A stretch of DNA of 64,000 nt from Scilla litardierei (GCA_030789695.1 CM061138.1:19788214-19852213); one strand, 5' to 3'. Counted from the stretch's first letter, positions 10,301 through 21,018 are shown. Program-made: numbers and translations. Notes: generated by a model not told the origin, from the sequence alone.

Positions 10301-10852
10301 ACATGGAAATTCACCCTTTTGAAGAATCTTCAGGTTCTTCAATTTGTGTCCACGGGATTCAGTGATGATGCGGCGCATCATTACTGTTCCAGGGTGACCA
10401 AGTCTATTGTGCCAGAGTTGGAATTCTGGTAGTGATTGGCACGTCTGGTGTTCAATCATATTGGCTTCTACTGGTTGAATGTATGTTTGGTATAGACCCG
10501 ACGGGAGTCCCTTGAATCGCTCGCAGATGATCTTCCGGTCATCTTTTTGACGAGTTACAATTAGATATTCAACCTTATTTTTATCCCTGGTCTCTAAGTG
10601 ATATCCGTTTAAACGGAAATCCTTGAAACTTACGAGATTTCTGTTTGATATAGGAGAGAATAATGCATTATTAATTTGAAGTCTTGTGTTATTTGGGAGC
10701 AATATAATTGCTTCACCAGTTCCTTCGATTATATGGGACAGTCCTGAAATTGTGATAACAGGACCATCATATTTGTTTAAGCTATTAAAATAGCAATGAT
10801 CGCGAAGGATTGTGTGCGTCGAGGCACTGTCCACTAGGCACTCAGACATCAT
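7382..10852 (-). CDS. Copia pol polyprotein (protease, integrase, RT, RNase H), intact frame
   Basis: This is a retrotransposon polyprotein of 1156 residues with its own ATG at 10852. In order: aspartic protease with DSAS at residues 8-11; integrase zinc-binding H148/H153/C184/C187; integrase core D215, D278, E314 with the canonical 35-residue D-E spacing; a Ty1-copia reverse transcriptase with AVYVDDLNL; and RNase H with GYADAGY, HAEL and FEDNAA. Integrase preceding RT is the Copia order. It ends at 7382 just before the 3' non-coding module. Protease sits only a few residues from the start, so the frame is not fused to gag. No stop or frameshift is seen. It probably encodes a working enzyme set if expressed. 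Confidence 0.95.
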   Translation of the reverse strand: MMSECLVDSASTHTILRDHCYFNSLNKYDGPVITISGLSHIIEGTGEAIILLPNNTRLQINNALFSPISNRNLVSFKDFRLNGYHLETRDKNKVEYLIVTRQKDDRKIICERFKGLPSGLYQTYIQPVEANMIEHQTCQSLPEFQLWHNRLGHPGTVMMRRIITESRGHKLKNLKILQKGEFPCLPCFKGKLITRPSLLKVGIESPGFLERIHGDICGPIHPASGPFRYFMVLIDASTKWSYVCLLSTRNLAFPKLLAQIIRLRAHFPDNQIKKLRLDNAGEFTSQVFEDYCRATGIEVEHPVAHVHTQNGLAESLIKRLQWIARPLLMQSQLPVDAWGHAILHAASLIRIRPSGGHTLSPMQLAYVTPPDISHLRVFGCAVYVSIAPPQRTKMGPQRRLGIYIGFDSPSIIRYLEPLTGDAFKARFVDCEFNEKFFPKLGTQSKKPEASETISWDQKSLSLYDPRTNLCEDEILKILHIQNTVHLLPDKFTDNQKIVRSHVSAANTPARIDIPIDGCSPPAAELVVPQMKRGRPPGPKDKVPRKRKTPGDTKIIPPQDAELRPATSPLQISLAEETIGETSLNFVRTGEVLDRNSIVVDDDFAFDIAVHVTEYDDDVEPRSLAECKCRDDWPKWDEAIRVELDSLLKRKVFGPVVQTLVGVNPVGYKWVFIRKRDENNVIVRYKARLVAQGFSQRPGIDYEDTYSPVMDSITFRFLISLTSLESLEMQLMDVVTAYLYGDIDKNIYMRLPDGFNLPPEMKEIPRDVFSVRLHRSLYGLKQSGKMWYNRLSDFLAQQGFTNNEVCPCIFIKRTGTGFVIIAVYVDDLNLIGSPAEIKEISESLKHTFEMKDLGKTKYCLGLQIEHLRGGILLHQSNYTKKLIRKFHMDKCHPLGTPMVVRSLDVHKDPFRPLEEGEDILGPEVPYLSAIGALLYLANCTRPDIAFTVNLLARHSAAPTKRHWNGVKHLLRYLQGSIDLGLYYQKGASPKLFGYADAGYLSDPHTAKSQTGFVFTYGGTAISWRSVKQTTTATSSNHAELITIHEASRECFWLRSVVQHILQSTGLKTSDLEPTALFEDNAACIAQLQKGYIKGDRTKHISPKFFWTHKQKNDKQIEVRQIQSCNNLADLFTKALPKCTFVKLVKDIGMRQLKDLQA

Positions 10853-10982
10853 CTATATAAGCCAAAAAAAGAAATTTTATTTGAGGGAAAATGTAGACAA
10901 CATTCATAAATAAAAGTCCGCACTAAAGCAAATAACAGATGAAGATACATCGAATTCTAAATGCATAGATAAATGATGATGC

Positions 10983-11996
10983 TCAATCTAGCAGATCGTC
11001 GTTCTCGAAGTCTTTAGCAGTAAATACTGTTGGCGGCTGTACACCTGCCAAGTTTGTTTCAGGTCGAGACTTCTGGCTCGCCTGGTATAGATCCTGGAGG
11101 TGGCGAGGAGTGCGGCAGTTTCTGGACCAATGGCCAGTCATGCCGCATCTATGGCATTTGTCCTCCCAGGTCTTCTTTGGAAGTGACACGTGCTTGGTGT
11201 CCTTTCGCTTCCAAGTGAAGTTTCTTTTTCCCTTGTTGTTTTTGTTTGTCTGGGGAGCTGCACCTCTTGGTTGCTTCATTACCGCTTTCCCTTTAGTATT
11301 TTTAGTCTTCCTCTTGTTTTTCCACTTCTGGGGAGAAACGTGGTGGGCTTCAGGGATAGGGGCAGTGCCAGCTGGACGTAAGTTATGAGTTGCTAGCAGT
11401 AAATCTCGATTCTGCTATGCTCTAAGTAGGCATGAGATCAGATCGGAGAATCTCGTGAAGTTGCGTTCACGATACTGCTGCATGAGGATTGCATCTTTCT
11501 CGTGAAACGAGGTAAATGTTTTTTCCAACATGCGCTGTTCTGTCACTTCTTCACCGCACAACTTCAGGCGTGAGGTGATGTTATGAAGTGCAGAATTATA
11601 CTCAGCGACGGACTTATAGTCCTGAAGTCTGAGGTTTTCCCACTCATAACTGACACGGGGTAATATAACATCAATTTGATGTTTATACCGTGCTTCCAGT
11701 GCTGTCCACAGGTCCTTCGGGTCCTCAACCGTTAAGTATTCGGCCTTTAAGGTCCGATCTATATGCTTCCTAATGTAGATTATGGCTTTCGCCTTATCTA
11801 CATCGGATACAGTGGTTGTGGGGCTGCTGCTAGCTGTAGCAGAAGCTTCGGCCGCTGCTGGGGCCGAGGAAGGAGCCAAAATGGACCCAATGAGGGCCAT
11901 TGAACGCAAGTGGAACTTCAGGTCCACTCGCCAACTCAGGTAATTTGTCCCATCAGAATCTAGGACCTCGAAATCGACGCTTGCCAATTTTGCCAT
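10983..11996 (-). pseudogene. Copia gag with one nonsense codon
   Basis: This is the capsid/nucleocapsid gene of element B. It starts at ATG 11996 (MAKLASVDFEVL...) with the plant Copia gag fold of the UBN2/DUF4219 type, continuing to a CCHC zinc knuckle C-x2-C-x4-H-x4-C (CHRCGMTGHWSRNC) near the C-terminus. Frame is unbroken over 338 codons except TAG at 11415-11417, where relatives have a glutamate codon in the word AEQNRDLL. It ends ...DDLLD then stop, a tail shared with elements C and D. The stop separates capsid from nucleocapsid, so this copy cannot make full Gag without readthrough. Confidence 0.9.
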
Positions 11997-12628
11997 TTAT
12001 CTACGTATTTTAAAATGAGCATGAATTAATTAAAATTCAAAAATTCATGCATAAAGAAATAAACAAGTAAAATGCGGGGATCGGCCAGATACCCAAAATA
12101 GTACACAGTCCAAAGTTCGTTTAAAGTCCATAATAGAAAAATAATAATAATACAACTTTGGAAACCCAAACTGAACTGGGTCCCTATATCTCCGTCTTCA
12201 TAAGCTGTTGCATCGAGCTTTGGCTTACACAGTCATGAATCGATTCCTTGCGGTCCAGCGGACGCGGCCAGGGAATTGACTAAGCCAGGACCACTTGTTA
12301 CCCAGTCAAGCTAGGTTGGTCCAGCAAACTTAGCCAAGCACATTGACCGACATCATGATCCATTGAAGGATTTTTCATCAATTCTATGTGCTGTTGCATC
12401 GAGCTTTGGCTTTAAAATACAAATTTCCTCACTTACAAATTCTCTCAAAAGAAAATAAAAGTGCAAGGAAAGTAAATAGGTATACAATGGCCGATCCCGA
12501 AAAACACATTTTTACTGATTTAAACATCCACGCAGTTCTAAATATGCTACGGGCATAAAAGTAAACAACCACGCATATATCTCAAGCAAAACATATGGTA
12601 AGGGAAACTAGAAAATATAAATATCTTG

Positions 12629-12693
12629 TAGACCACGTGGAAACGTCATACACCGTTAGGTTAGTTGACTAACGGCAGAGCGGTCTCAGGATC
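12629..12693 (-). promoter_or_regulatory. Conserved leader block with alternative hairpins (copy in B)
   Basis: Read on the minus strand, this block aligns with D 46553-46616 at only a few mismatches, while the surrounding leaders look unrelated. It contains CCGTTAG...CTAACGG (7-bp stem) overlapping GTTAG-TCAA-CTAAC (5-bp stem, tetraloop), which cannot form together. A packaging, dimerisation or translation role is inference. Confidence 0.5.
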
Positions 12694-13169
12694 TTTAAGA
12701 TAATTATATTTTGAAAAATAGAGTCCTAGTAAACCATAGATTATAATTTGCAAAAGCGATGTTTAAATAAAGTTGTCAACATGGGCTATAGAAATTATTT
12801 GTGATTTAACATAGAGGATAGTCCCTTTAAGTAATTGGCTTCAGGCCATTATTTAGTGGGAAAAAATAATAACCGTTAAGGAATTGGGGCTGCAGGCCCA
12901 ATTAATTTATTTAGTTATTGATAGGCACAAGTGGGCTGCAGGCCCAACAACAAAATAATCAATTTTATTGAATTTAAACAAAATCAGCCATTAAGCCCAT
13001 TTTTGGGTTGTGGAATGTAAACAATCCCAAAAACACTAAGTCTGTCACCTCAAATTCCACCACATCTGTTACTGTTGTCGGCCAGCGTCAGCGCCCAGAA
13101 ACCCCGTATTATAATTTTCTTTTTATTTTCCATTTGGTTTAATCTTTATGTCTACTTTCATTGACATCC

Positions 13170-13500
13170 TGATGAATGCATGAAAACCAAGTTTTTGAGC
13201 TGTTTTCATTGAATATGTAAACTTGATATGTAAACTTGTAAACATATTGACAGTAACTTGTAAACATATTTACAAGTTTACAAGTTACTTGCAAATATTT
13301 AAATATGTAAATATGTAAATAAGTTTACATATGTAAATATGTTAAATGTAAATAGGAATGCTTGAAAACCATATTTACATCCTGATGCTGTTTTCATTGA
13401 CATATTTACAAGATTCAATGAAAACATATTTACAAGTTTACAAGGTACTGTAAATTTGACTTTCTCATGTATATAAATGCTTGTAAAAAACTTGAATGCG
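13170..13500. repeat. AT-rich self-complementary repeat in the Copia B leader
   Basis: This is a cluster of short direct and inverted words (ATATGTAAACTTG, ACAAGTTTACAAG, TTTTCATTGA) that could fold extensively. It has low complexity and no gene. Confidence 0.6.
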
Positions 13501-13926
13501 AGCCATGCCATTGTTTGTATGCTTACTACATTCTGCTATTCTTGGCAATCATTTCTGAGAGAGATGTTTATTTTTTGGTTTTAAACAAAGGTGCCAGGAA
13601 CAGAACTGTGATTTTGTTCCGGTATGTGGAATGAAAACGGTATGTACAGCACTACCGGTCAAATTTTGGAAAAATCATAGACAAATCAAATTTTATTCGT
13701 ATTTATCTACGGGGTTTACGGAAATTACCTCTAGATTATAAATCTAGGGACGATCGAAAAATGAGAAGATCCGTAGATATAAAATCCCACGCTCCGAGTA
13801 CGCACAATAGGAACGCCGATACGTAGAGCCGCAACAAGAGATTCCTTCGCGCGTCACAAGTAAGAATAGCGTAACAAATTTTTGGGATGGATTGAGGGTA
13901 GAAAGGCTCAAGAAAAGGGGAGCAAA

Positions 13927-13939
13927 CGTGCTGATAACG
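13927..13939 (-). other. Primer-binding site of Copia B (tRNA-Ile anticodon-arm type)
   Basis: Plus-strand CGTGCTGATAACG abuts the 5' LTR. It equals tRNA-Ile(AAU) nucleotides 28-40 except G at position 34, the inosine position in the mature tRNA. Confidence 0.6.
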
Positions 13940-14159
13940 TGTTGTATGATAATGAACTCAAGAGAGAGAGAGAGCGAGCGAATTTCATTGCTAAGAATAA
14001 GTCACCATTGCTAAGAGCCATGGTGCTCTATTTATATATCTCATAGTGGGGAGGCCAAAAGCCTCTAGGAGACCAAGGGTCCCCATTACTCTAAGTAATG
14101 GGGGCCTAATGAATGGGTAATGAAGGAGGGGAGGCCAAAGGTCTCCCTCATTCATAACA
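13940..14159 (-). repeat. 5' LTR of Copia B (220 bp)
   Basis: This is the partner of 6942-7156 with the same TG...CA ends. It would hold the promoter for minus-strand transcription of the element. Confidence 0.95.
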
Positions 14160-14164
14160 CATAA

Positions 14165-15059
14165 AAAATAATACAATACACGAAATGCATACATGTTACC
14201 ATAACCATAATCTACATAATTTTAGAACAATTATATTAGAGCATTTAAATTTAGGAAGCATTTTACACAAATACAAACCTATGTAACAATAATTACCTTA
14301 AAATAAAATATGGAGGATGACAAAAATTAGGATCTGGATGGAGAGCTTGAGTATATTCATGCATTAATCATGTAGTTACGTGGAGCACCTGCTGAAAGTA
14401 CATACTAATGGGTTGTCCACAATGTTGAAAGTATTTACACCCATGCCTATTTGGCAAGGCATGAGATAAAATGTTTTTTTTATAAAAAAAATACAATTTT
14501 GTTACAAACTTGATACATGTACTGTCATGTTGACGGATGTGTTCCGCCTTCCAATAAAAGGTGGACCGACGAGGACGTCTTCGCTATGAAAACCCTTCGT
14601 CGGCTGAGAACTGGGACCCGTGAATGAGAGTCTCCGGGTCAAGATGAGCTAGGATTGAACTCCACAGATGGATGTTGACCCAGCATCGCGATATCTCCTT
14701 GTATATGCACCATAAGAAAATCGTCAGGGGGTCGGGGTTGGGGCCTGACCATTTCCTCTCCGACGCTCAAGTTAGTTTCTCGTGGAGGAAACATAAAGAG
14801 CAAAATCAACAGACATACTCATAGATGTCCTTAGAGCTGCTTTATTGGGGAAGTATAAGAAAAAAGACCCAAAGACACATATTCTTATTATTGATAAGTC
14901 TATGATGATTCTGTTTCGGTAGCCATTACACCACAGAATAATGATAACCTATACATCAATGCCATTACAGAATATAAATAAATAATGCATTTGTTCCCTC
15001 ATTGATGTAAATTGTGTCAAACAAGGTTATAAAATTATATTGTTAAGCTTGAAGTTAAG
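14165..15059. other. Intergenic, repeat-derived, no gene
   Basis: Positions 14520-14810 are GC-richer and carry many stop codons in every frame. Positions 14815-14925 match 57476-57587 (listed separately). The rest is AT-rich and unassigned. Confidence 0.5.
14815..14925. repeat. Dispersed ~110-bp repeat, copy 1
   Basis: This segment is about 90% identical by eye to 57476-57587, in the same orientation, ending TTTCGGTAG in both. Sequence outside differs. No coding potential or terminal repeats are clear. Confidence 0.65.
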
Positions 15060-15158
15060 GGTTCATTATGTACTGTTGAACCCTGAATGTTGCTTCTAAT
15101 GTTTTGGGGTTGGTGGGGTTACCAAATGTACTAGGAATCTAGGGTTGGGTTAGTGGGC

Positions 15159-16695
15159 AATAAGAAGAGTTGTGCTGTTGCTACACATGTTGAAGTAGGT
15201 TCGCAGAGAACTCTGAGGCACTCATATGTTGAGAAGGGGAAATCATTCATAGGTGGGAGTGAGCAGGTTAAACATAGCACCTCTATAGGTGATCGTAGAC
15301 CGTAGAAGAGATGGGTGCCAGTTAATGGGACTAATACTGGTAGTGATGTGTTTGGTGCGGGTGTTAGGCCCTCCCCTGTGGGTATCCCCAAAGTTTCTAA
15401 TGTCAATGCTCCCTTCATTCCAAAGTTTACAGTTGGAGTCTTGCCAAAGAGGTGGAAAGACGTCTGTACTATGGGTAAAAGTAAAGACGACGACTGTAGT
15501 TTGGACTACATAGCCCCTAAAATTGATTTTGGGGGTCGTTTAGTTGCCAATATAACCAAGGAAGAGGTAGCCTCAAATGTTGACTACCGGGATAATACCC
15601 TTGTGGGTTATGTCCTGGGAAGCAGACCGTTCTTTTCGCATCTGAAAGCATGTGTTGTGCGTATGTGGAAACCTGCAGGTGGGCTTGAAGTTTTCTCTAG
15701 AGAAAATGGATTTTTTTCTTTAAATTTACTCTAGCTGAAGACAGCAATAGGATCCTTCAGGAGGGCCCCTGGTTATTTGACGAGCGACTTATAGTTCTTC
15801 GAAAGTGGAGTGCTGATATCGGCATGGGGCGTGACCTATTATCTTCTGTCCCTGTTTGGGTTAGGTTTCCGGCCTTACATTTAAAACTATGGTCCAAGAG
15901 TATTATCAGTAAGGCAGCGAGCGTTATTGGTAAAACTTTATATATGGATAGAGCCACAGCTAAGGGGGAAAGACTTGCATTTGCTAGATGCTTTGTGGAA
16001 ATCGATGCAGCCCACTCTTTGCCTGATAAGATTTGTTTGGACATAGAAGGCGAGCAACGTATGGAGATTGATGTTGCATATGAACGGATTACTTATAGAT
16101 GTGCTAAGTGCTGTAGTTTTGGCCATATGGATGCCCAATGCCCTTCTACACTCGTGTGGAAAGCCAAACAGACGATTCTTCCTCCCACCTCCACCTGCAT
16201 GCCTCCTCCAGATGCAGGTATCAGTATTAAACAAGTTTATGTTCCTTCTGCCAATCTGTCTATTGATGATATTTTCTTGGAACCTTCACCGAGTTTTGTT
16301 GCTGAGCCAGTTACTGAGTCCGCTCATAAGGAACCACTGGTTATGAATTCCCCCCAGACGCCTCTATGAATGACAGGTTTCCTACGGTTCATCCCCCTAG
16401 TGCTTGTTCTTCTCTTGTAAAGACAAGTACAAATTCCACCGCTGCTGATGACGCTCCACCTGATCCTGTTGCTGAAGAGACGGCGGAGTGTCAGGTGCAT
16501 GTGCAGAAAAGGCTTAAGAAGCGACTTGCTAGTATCCAGAAAACCAAACCAAAGACAAATATAAACTCCAAGAAGGATACTATCACTAAGGAAGCTTCTC
16601 CTCTGGTTGGTCCTAGGAGGACTGTGCGTGGGTTGAAGGGCTCCCCCATGCTTAAATATGTCTATCTTCACCTGAAACGTCCGTGTATTGAATAA
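15159..16695 (+). pseudogene. LINE ORF1 (DUF4283, CCHC knuckle), frameshifted
   Basis: ORF1 of plant L1-like elements is a nucleic-acid-binding protein that packages the element RNA. A DUF4283 region is read from about 15500 to 15860, followed by a zinc knuckle C-x2-C-x4-H-x4-C at about 16090-16140 (CAKCCSFGHMDAQC). The frame is broken by a stop near 15297, by a T-run slip around 15700-15720 and again near 16350. The last frame ends at 16695, overlapping the ORF2 start by 38 nt. Confidence 0.8.
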
Positions 16696-19600
16696 AGCAG
16701 AGCGACAACAGGATCTTCGGGGACTTCTTAAGCTTCATTCTCCTTCCATGGTTGGTCTGTTAGAAACCAAAATTAGAGAGTCGAACTCTCAACGTGTTCT
16801 TTCTTGCTTCACAAATGAATGGTATGCTATCAATATCTATGCTGGCTCAGATGGACGCAGAATTTGGATCCTATGGGACGTCAGGATTAGGTCTTGCATG
16901 CTTATTCATTCCTCTGACCAGGTAATATCTATCTATGCCTCAAATAAGGGTGGCTTCAAGTGTATTATTTCTTTTGTTTATGGTGCAAATTTGCTTCCGT
17001 CCCATACCACCCTCGGTCAGACCTACTCTTCACACAAGCCTCTACTGCAAATTCTCCTTGGGCAGTCATGAGTGATTTTAATTCTATTAGATATGCAGAG
17101 GAAAATCTTGGTGGCAGACTTATATCCCAAGCAACCTTGGACCCTTTCAATAATTGGATTGAATCATATGGGCTCTCGGATCTTAAATGTGTTAGTAATA
17201 CTTGGAGTTGGAGCAACCATTCTGTAGGGAGTCGTCATATATTTGCTAGACTTGACAGGATTCTTTGTAACTCTAGCTGGATCAATTCTCTTCTAGCTTC
17301 TCTTTATAGTTATCTTCCTCCCTCGTCCAGTGACCACTCTCCCATGCTACTTCTTCTGGGAGACAAATCTATGTCGGGGACTAGGCCCTTCAGGTTCTTT
17401 AACTACTGGACTAACCACTCAGAATTCCATACTGTTCTGCTCAGAGTTTGGAGCCCCTCTATTGCTGGAGTTTCCCAATATCAGGTGGCTTATAAGCTTA
17501 AGAGGCTGAAATTACTCCTTAAGACTTGGTCCAAAGGTTTAATTGATGCCCCCGCCTCCATCATCAAAGATTTAAGGAAGAAACAGGCAGAGATACTGGC
17601 TAATGGTGATGAATATCATGTTTCTGCTTGCAGTAATCAGTTAGGCCAGCTCAGTTGTGATATTAATCATTGGCTACAATTGGAAGAGGCGAAGTGGAGG
17701 CAAAAGAGTAGAGTATCCTGGCTAACAGAAGGAGACAAAAACACTGCTTTCTTTTTCTCTGCTGCTAATGCTAGGTATTCCAAGAACTCACTTGCTCATT
17801 TATTTAATTCTGATGGGTCTTCCTCTGACAACAACGCAGATATTTGGAACACAGCTCCAGCTTTTTATAAAAGTCTCTTCAATCAGTCTGATTATTGGAA
17901 TGTGTTCTCGTATTTTCCTGTTAAAAAACAGTTGACATCCTCTAGTGCTGAATGGCTAATTCGCCCTATCTCCTCTATGGAAATTAAGAGTGCTATGTTC
18001 CAAATGGGTGCATATAAGGCTCCAGGTCCTGATGGGTTTAATGCCTATTTCTACCAGATGAATTGGGACACGGTAGGAGATGATGTGGTTGATGCTGTAA
18101 AACCTTTTTTTTTCATTTGGCAGGCTCCTCAAGGAACTTAACCATACTTTTCTTTGTTTAGTGCCTAAGTCTGATTCAGCTTCCACCCTCAATGATTATA
18201 GGCCTATATCATGTTGCATTGTTCTATACAAATGTATCTCTAAGGTTCTCTGTAACAGGCTTCAGAAGGTTATCACTGATATCATCTCTCCTCATCAAGC
18301 TGCCTTTCTGAAGGGCCGTCTCATTAGTGACTGCTCCCTACTAGCCCATGAACTAGTTAGGGACTTCAACAGACCCATGGGTAGCCCCTTGTGCCTAAAG
18401 GTATATCTGACGAAGGCTTTTGATTCAGTTAACAGGGAATTTATCTACTTCATGATGCATCGCATGGGTTTCCCTCCTCGCTGGATTAGTTGGATCCAGG
18501 AATGTATATCTAGACCGACTTTTTCTATGCTCATTAATGGGTCTCCTTCAGGGTTCTTCACTAGTAACGTGGCATAAGGCAAGTTGACCCTCTATCTCCA
18601 TACCTATTCGTCGTGGTTATGGCGTTCTTCTCTATTACGATGGATCTGGCAGTTTTAGGTGGCCTGGTCAAACCAATGAAGAGGTACCCCTTTCTGACCC
18701 CCTCACATCTCTTGTTTGCTGATGATCTGCTAGTTTTCTGCCATGGGGACCAGAGGTCTGCGGGGAATCTTCCTGATATATTTGACTCCCTTAGTAATGT
18801 AGTGGGCTTACATATTAATAAAGGGAAAAGTAAGCTATTCTGCAGTAAGGGGTGCCATAATCCTCGGGAGATCGCAGCCACTATTGGTGCGCCCTTGGGT
18901 GCTCTTCCTATTGGATACCTTGTCTGCCCCTGTCTATTTCATACCCCAAGGCAAGGCACTTTTCTCCTCTTATTGATAAATGCAGGAAATACTTGGAAGG
19001 TTGGTCTTCCAAGCCCCTCTCTATGGTTGGCAGAGTTGAGCTTACCCGCTCTGTTATATATAATCTTTCTTCCTATTGGAGCCTTTCCTTCAAGCTTCCT
19101 CTCTCGGTTATTTGTACTATTGAGAAGCTATGCGCTAACTTTCTCTGGAATAATAAGTTGCATGTGTGGAGTTGGCCCAATATATGCAAGCCTAAAAAGG
19201 AAGGAGGGCTTGGGCTTCACAGACTTGGTGATATTAACAAAGCAGCTGGGATCCGCCTCTTCTGGAGATTTATGCACTCTGATTCTCTATGGGCCAAATT
19301 TATGAGGTGCACCTACATTCGGAATGGTACTGATCTTCCTTCATCCCCAGCGCACTCAGGTGCCTGGGAATTTATCTTGGCTTCAAAGCAATTAGCAGCA
19401 CCTTTCTTTGAAGTTAATAATGCTCCTCTATCCTCTTCTCTGCGATGGACATCTTCCCCTAATTTTTCACTTAAATCTGCTTGGGAAGCTATCCGGCCTA
19501 TGTCGCCTGTTGTCCCTCATCATGATGTGATATGGTTCCCTAAATACTGTCCTAAAATGTCTACATGTCTCCTTAGGGCACTGAATGATAAATTGTTAAC

Positions 19601-20024
19601 GTTTGATAATCTGATTAAAAGGAATATTTCAGTTGCTAATATCTATTGCGTCTTATGTCAGCATCCCTTGGAATCCATTAAACATCTCTTCTTCGAATGT
19701 CCATTCACATTATATCTTTGGGAGTTATGTAGGCTGAAGCTAGGTCTCCCCTCTGGGCCAATCAGGACTCTTCTCGAAGAGGTGACTCTTATACATGATC
19801 GCTTCAGGAATAAGGCTGAAATTTCTGGGATAGCCCGCCTAGCTATCTGTTCAGTGGTTTGGCATACTTGGCATGAGAGGAACAGAAGGGTATTCAACAA
19901 CTCGGGCAAGAATAAAGTCCATATTTTCAGAGATATGTTTGAGGGCGTTCGGGCTCTCAGCGCTTCACTCAGCTGGAAGGAGGGAAAGCAAAACTTTCGT
20001 ATCGCCCTAGGAAATTGGTCCTGA
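16658..20024 (+). pseudogene. LINE ORF2 (APE endonuclease, reverse transcriptase, zf-RVT), broken
   Basis: ORF2 nicks target DNA and reverse-transcribes the element there. ATG 16658 is followed by TGA at codon 6, where TGG is expected in the conserved start. Endonuclease words are MSDFNSI (about 17070) and SSDHSP (about 17330). The RT shows KAPGPDGFNAYF, NDYRPISCC, the palm motif and FADDLLVF (about 18715). The first palm motif reads VYLTKAFDS, so the usual catalytic aspartate is Tyr. A C-terminal C-x2-C...H-x4-C zinc motif lies at about 19645-19700. Frameshifts occur near 17000, 18110 (T-run), 18565 and 18950. It is a dead copy. Confidence 0.88.
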
Positions 20025-20152
20025 TTTTTTGCTTTTTTGATGTCTCAGTGCTTAGGTTCTGTTCTAGGAAAGCAAAACTTTCGTATCGCCCTAGGAAATT
20101 GGTCCTGATTTTTTGCTTTTTTGATGTCTCAGTGCTTAGGTTCTGTTCTAGG
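19983..20152 (+). repeat. 84-bp tandem duplication at the LINE 3' end
   Basis: Two adjacent copies (19983-20066 and 20067-20150) appear identical. They span the ORF2 stop codon and the start of the 3' UTR, so the duplication is recent relative to the decay of the ORFs. Confidence 0.85.
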
Positions 20153-20291
20153 TTTGGCTAGTAGGGGATGACGACGCCTGTGTCCTCTCTCCCCTCTACG
20201 TCCAAGGTAAGTTTAGAAATCTTTGTCATTCTGAGGTGTTCATCCTACATTATTTGTGTGTTTAATGAAATTTAATTATCCTTAAAAAAAA

Positions 20292-21018
20292 GGAGATGAT
20301 GAAGATCCATGGCAAGAGCCTTTGCAATTCACGCATCAGACCATGATAGGGAAACCCCGTGGCTATGGTGATGCTTGACAGTATCAGGAACCAGCACTGT
20401 TGCTGCAACTGAACTCTTTGCCATTGTGTCTGTCTCGTGTCTTTGTGCCCCTAATGGGATCAGTGTTGGTGGTATTAATTTATAGGTTTATTGATCCTTG
20501 CATCACTTAACATCAATTCATCAGCAAGATCTATGATGTATGAGATTATTAAATCGTTAATAACCCAGTTAAGATTTTGTTTCTGGTACTCTGTAACCTT
20601 GGTTTCCCCATTACTATTGCTATATCTAAGGGTAGATTAAGATGCGTCTGCCAGTTAACATCAATTCATCTATGCCTTATTAAAAAAATTAAGATTAAAA
20701 AAGGAGGTCTGAGAATGAAAATGCAAGTTCACGCATATGGTTCTCAATAAATAACAAATAAAACTAAATAAACACAACTGGAAAATTCCGTGTGAAGTTT
20801 TAAAAAACTATTTAAAAGAAAATGCAAAAGGCCATATGGAAATTCACTGCAAACTGCAAATGTACAAGTTGAAAGTCATGCCTTATTAATGTAACACAAG
20901 GAGTGCCTCCTAATCATCGTTTTAGCTCAAAAAAAACATGTTAGAAATCTCATGTCTGCAATTTATACCTCTCACCGGCATGAACATAATTCAACTAGAA
21001 TCTTTTTTTCTGCTGCCG
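20292..21018. other. Intergenic, no gene seen
   Basis: No transposon ends, RNA genes or coding exons were recognised. AT-rich stretches lie at 20690-20930. Confidence 0.5.

Larger units (their letters stand above)
11997..13926 (-). other. Long untranslated leader of Copia B
   Basis: About 1.9 kb lies between primer site and gag ATG. It contains a block (12629-12693) shared with the leader of element D, two copies of GTTGCATCGAGCTTTGGCTT (about 12205 and 12391), and an AT-rich self-complementary stretch at 13170-13500. No coding frame is supported. Confidence 0.7.
6942..14159 (-). mobile_element. Copia element B, complete, nearly intact (7.2 kb)
   Basis: The element is bounded by an exact 5-bp target duplication CATAA (6937-6941 and 14160-14164). 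It reads on the minus strand: 5' LTR 13940-14159, primer site 13927-13939, long leader down to 11997, gag 11996-10983, pol 10852-7382, 3' LTR 7156-6942. The two LTRs differ only by a few small indels in a GA tract and elsewhere plus isolated substitutions, so the insertion is fairly young. Pol is an unbroken 1156-residue frame and gag has a single nonsense codon, making this the best-preserved element in the window. Confidence 0.95.
15060..20291 (+). mobile_element. L1-type LINE retrotransposon, decayed
   Basis: This is a plus-strand non-LTR retrotransposon with ORF1 (DUF4283 plus zinc knuckle), ORF2 (endonuclease, reverse transcriptase, C-terminal zinc motif), a short 3' UTR and a terminal A-run at 20284-20291. 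The 5' limit is approximate, set where ORF1-like sequence becomes visible near 15080. Several frameshifts and stops interrupt both ORFs. No target duplication was found around the A-tail. Confidence 0.88.
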
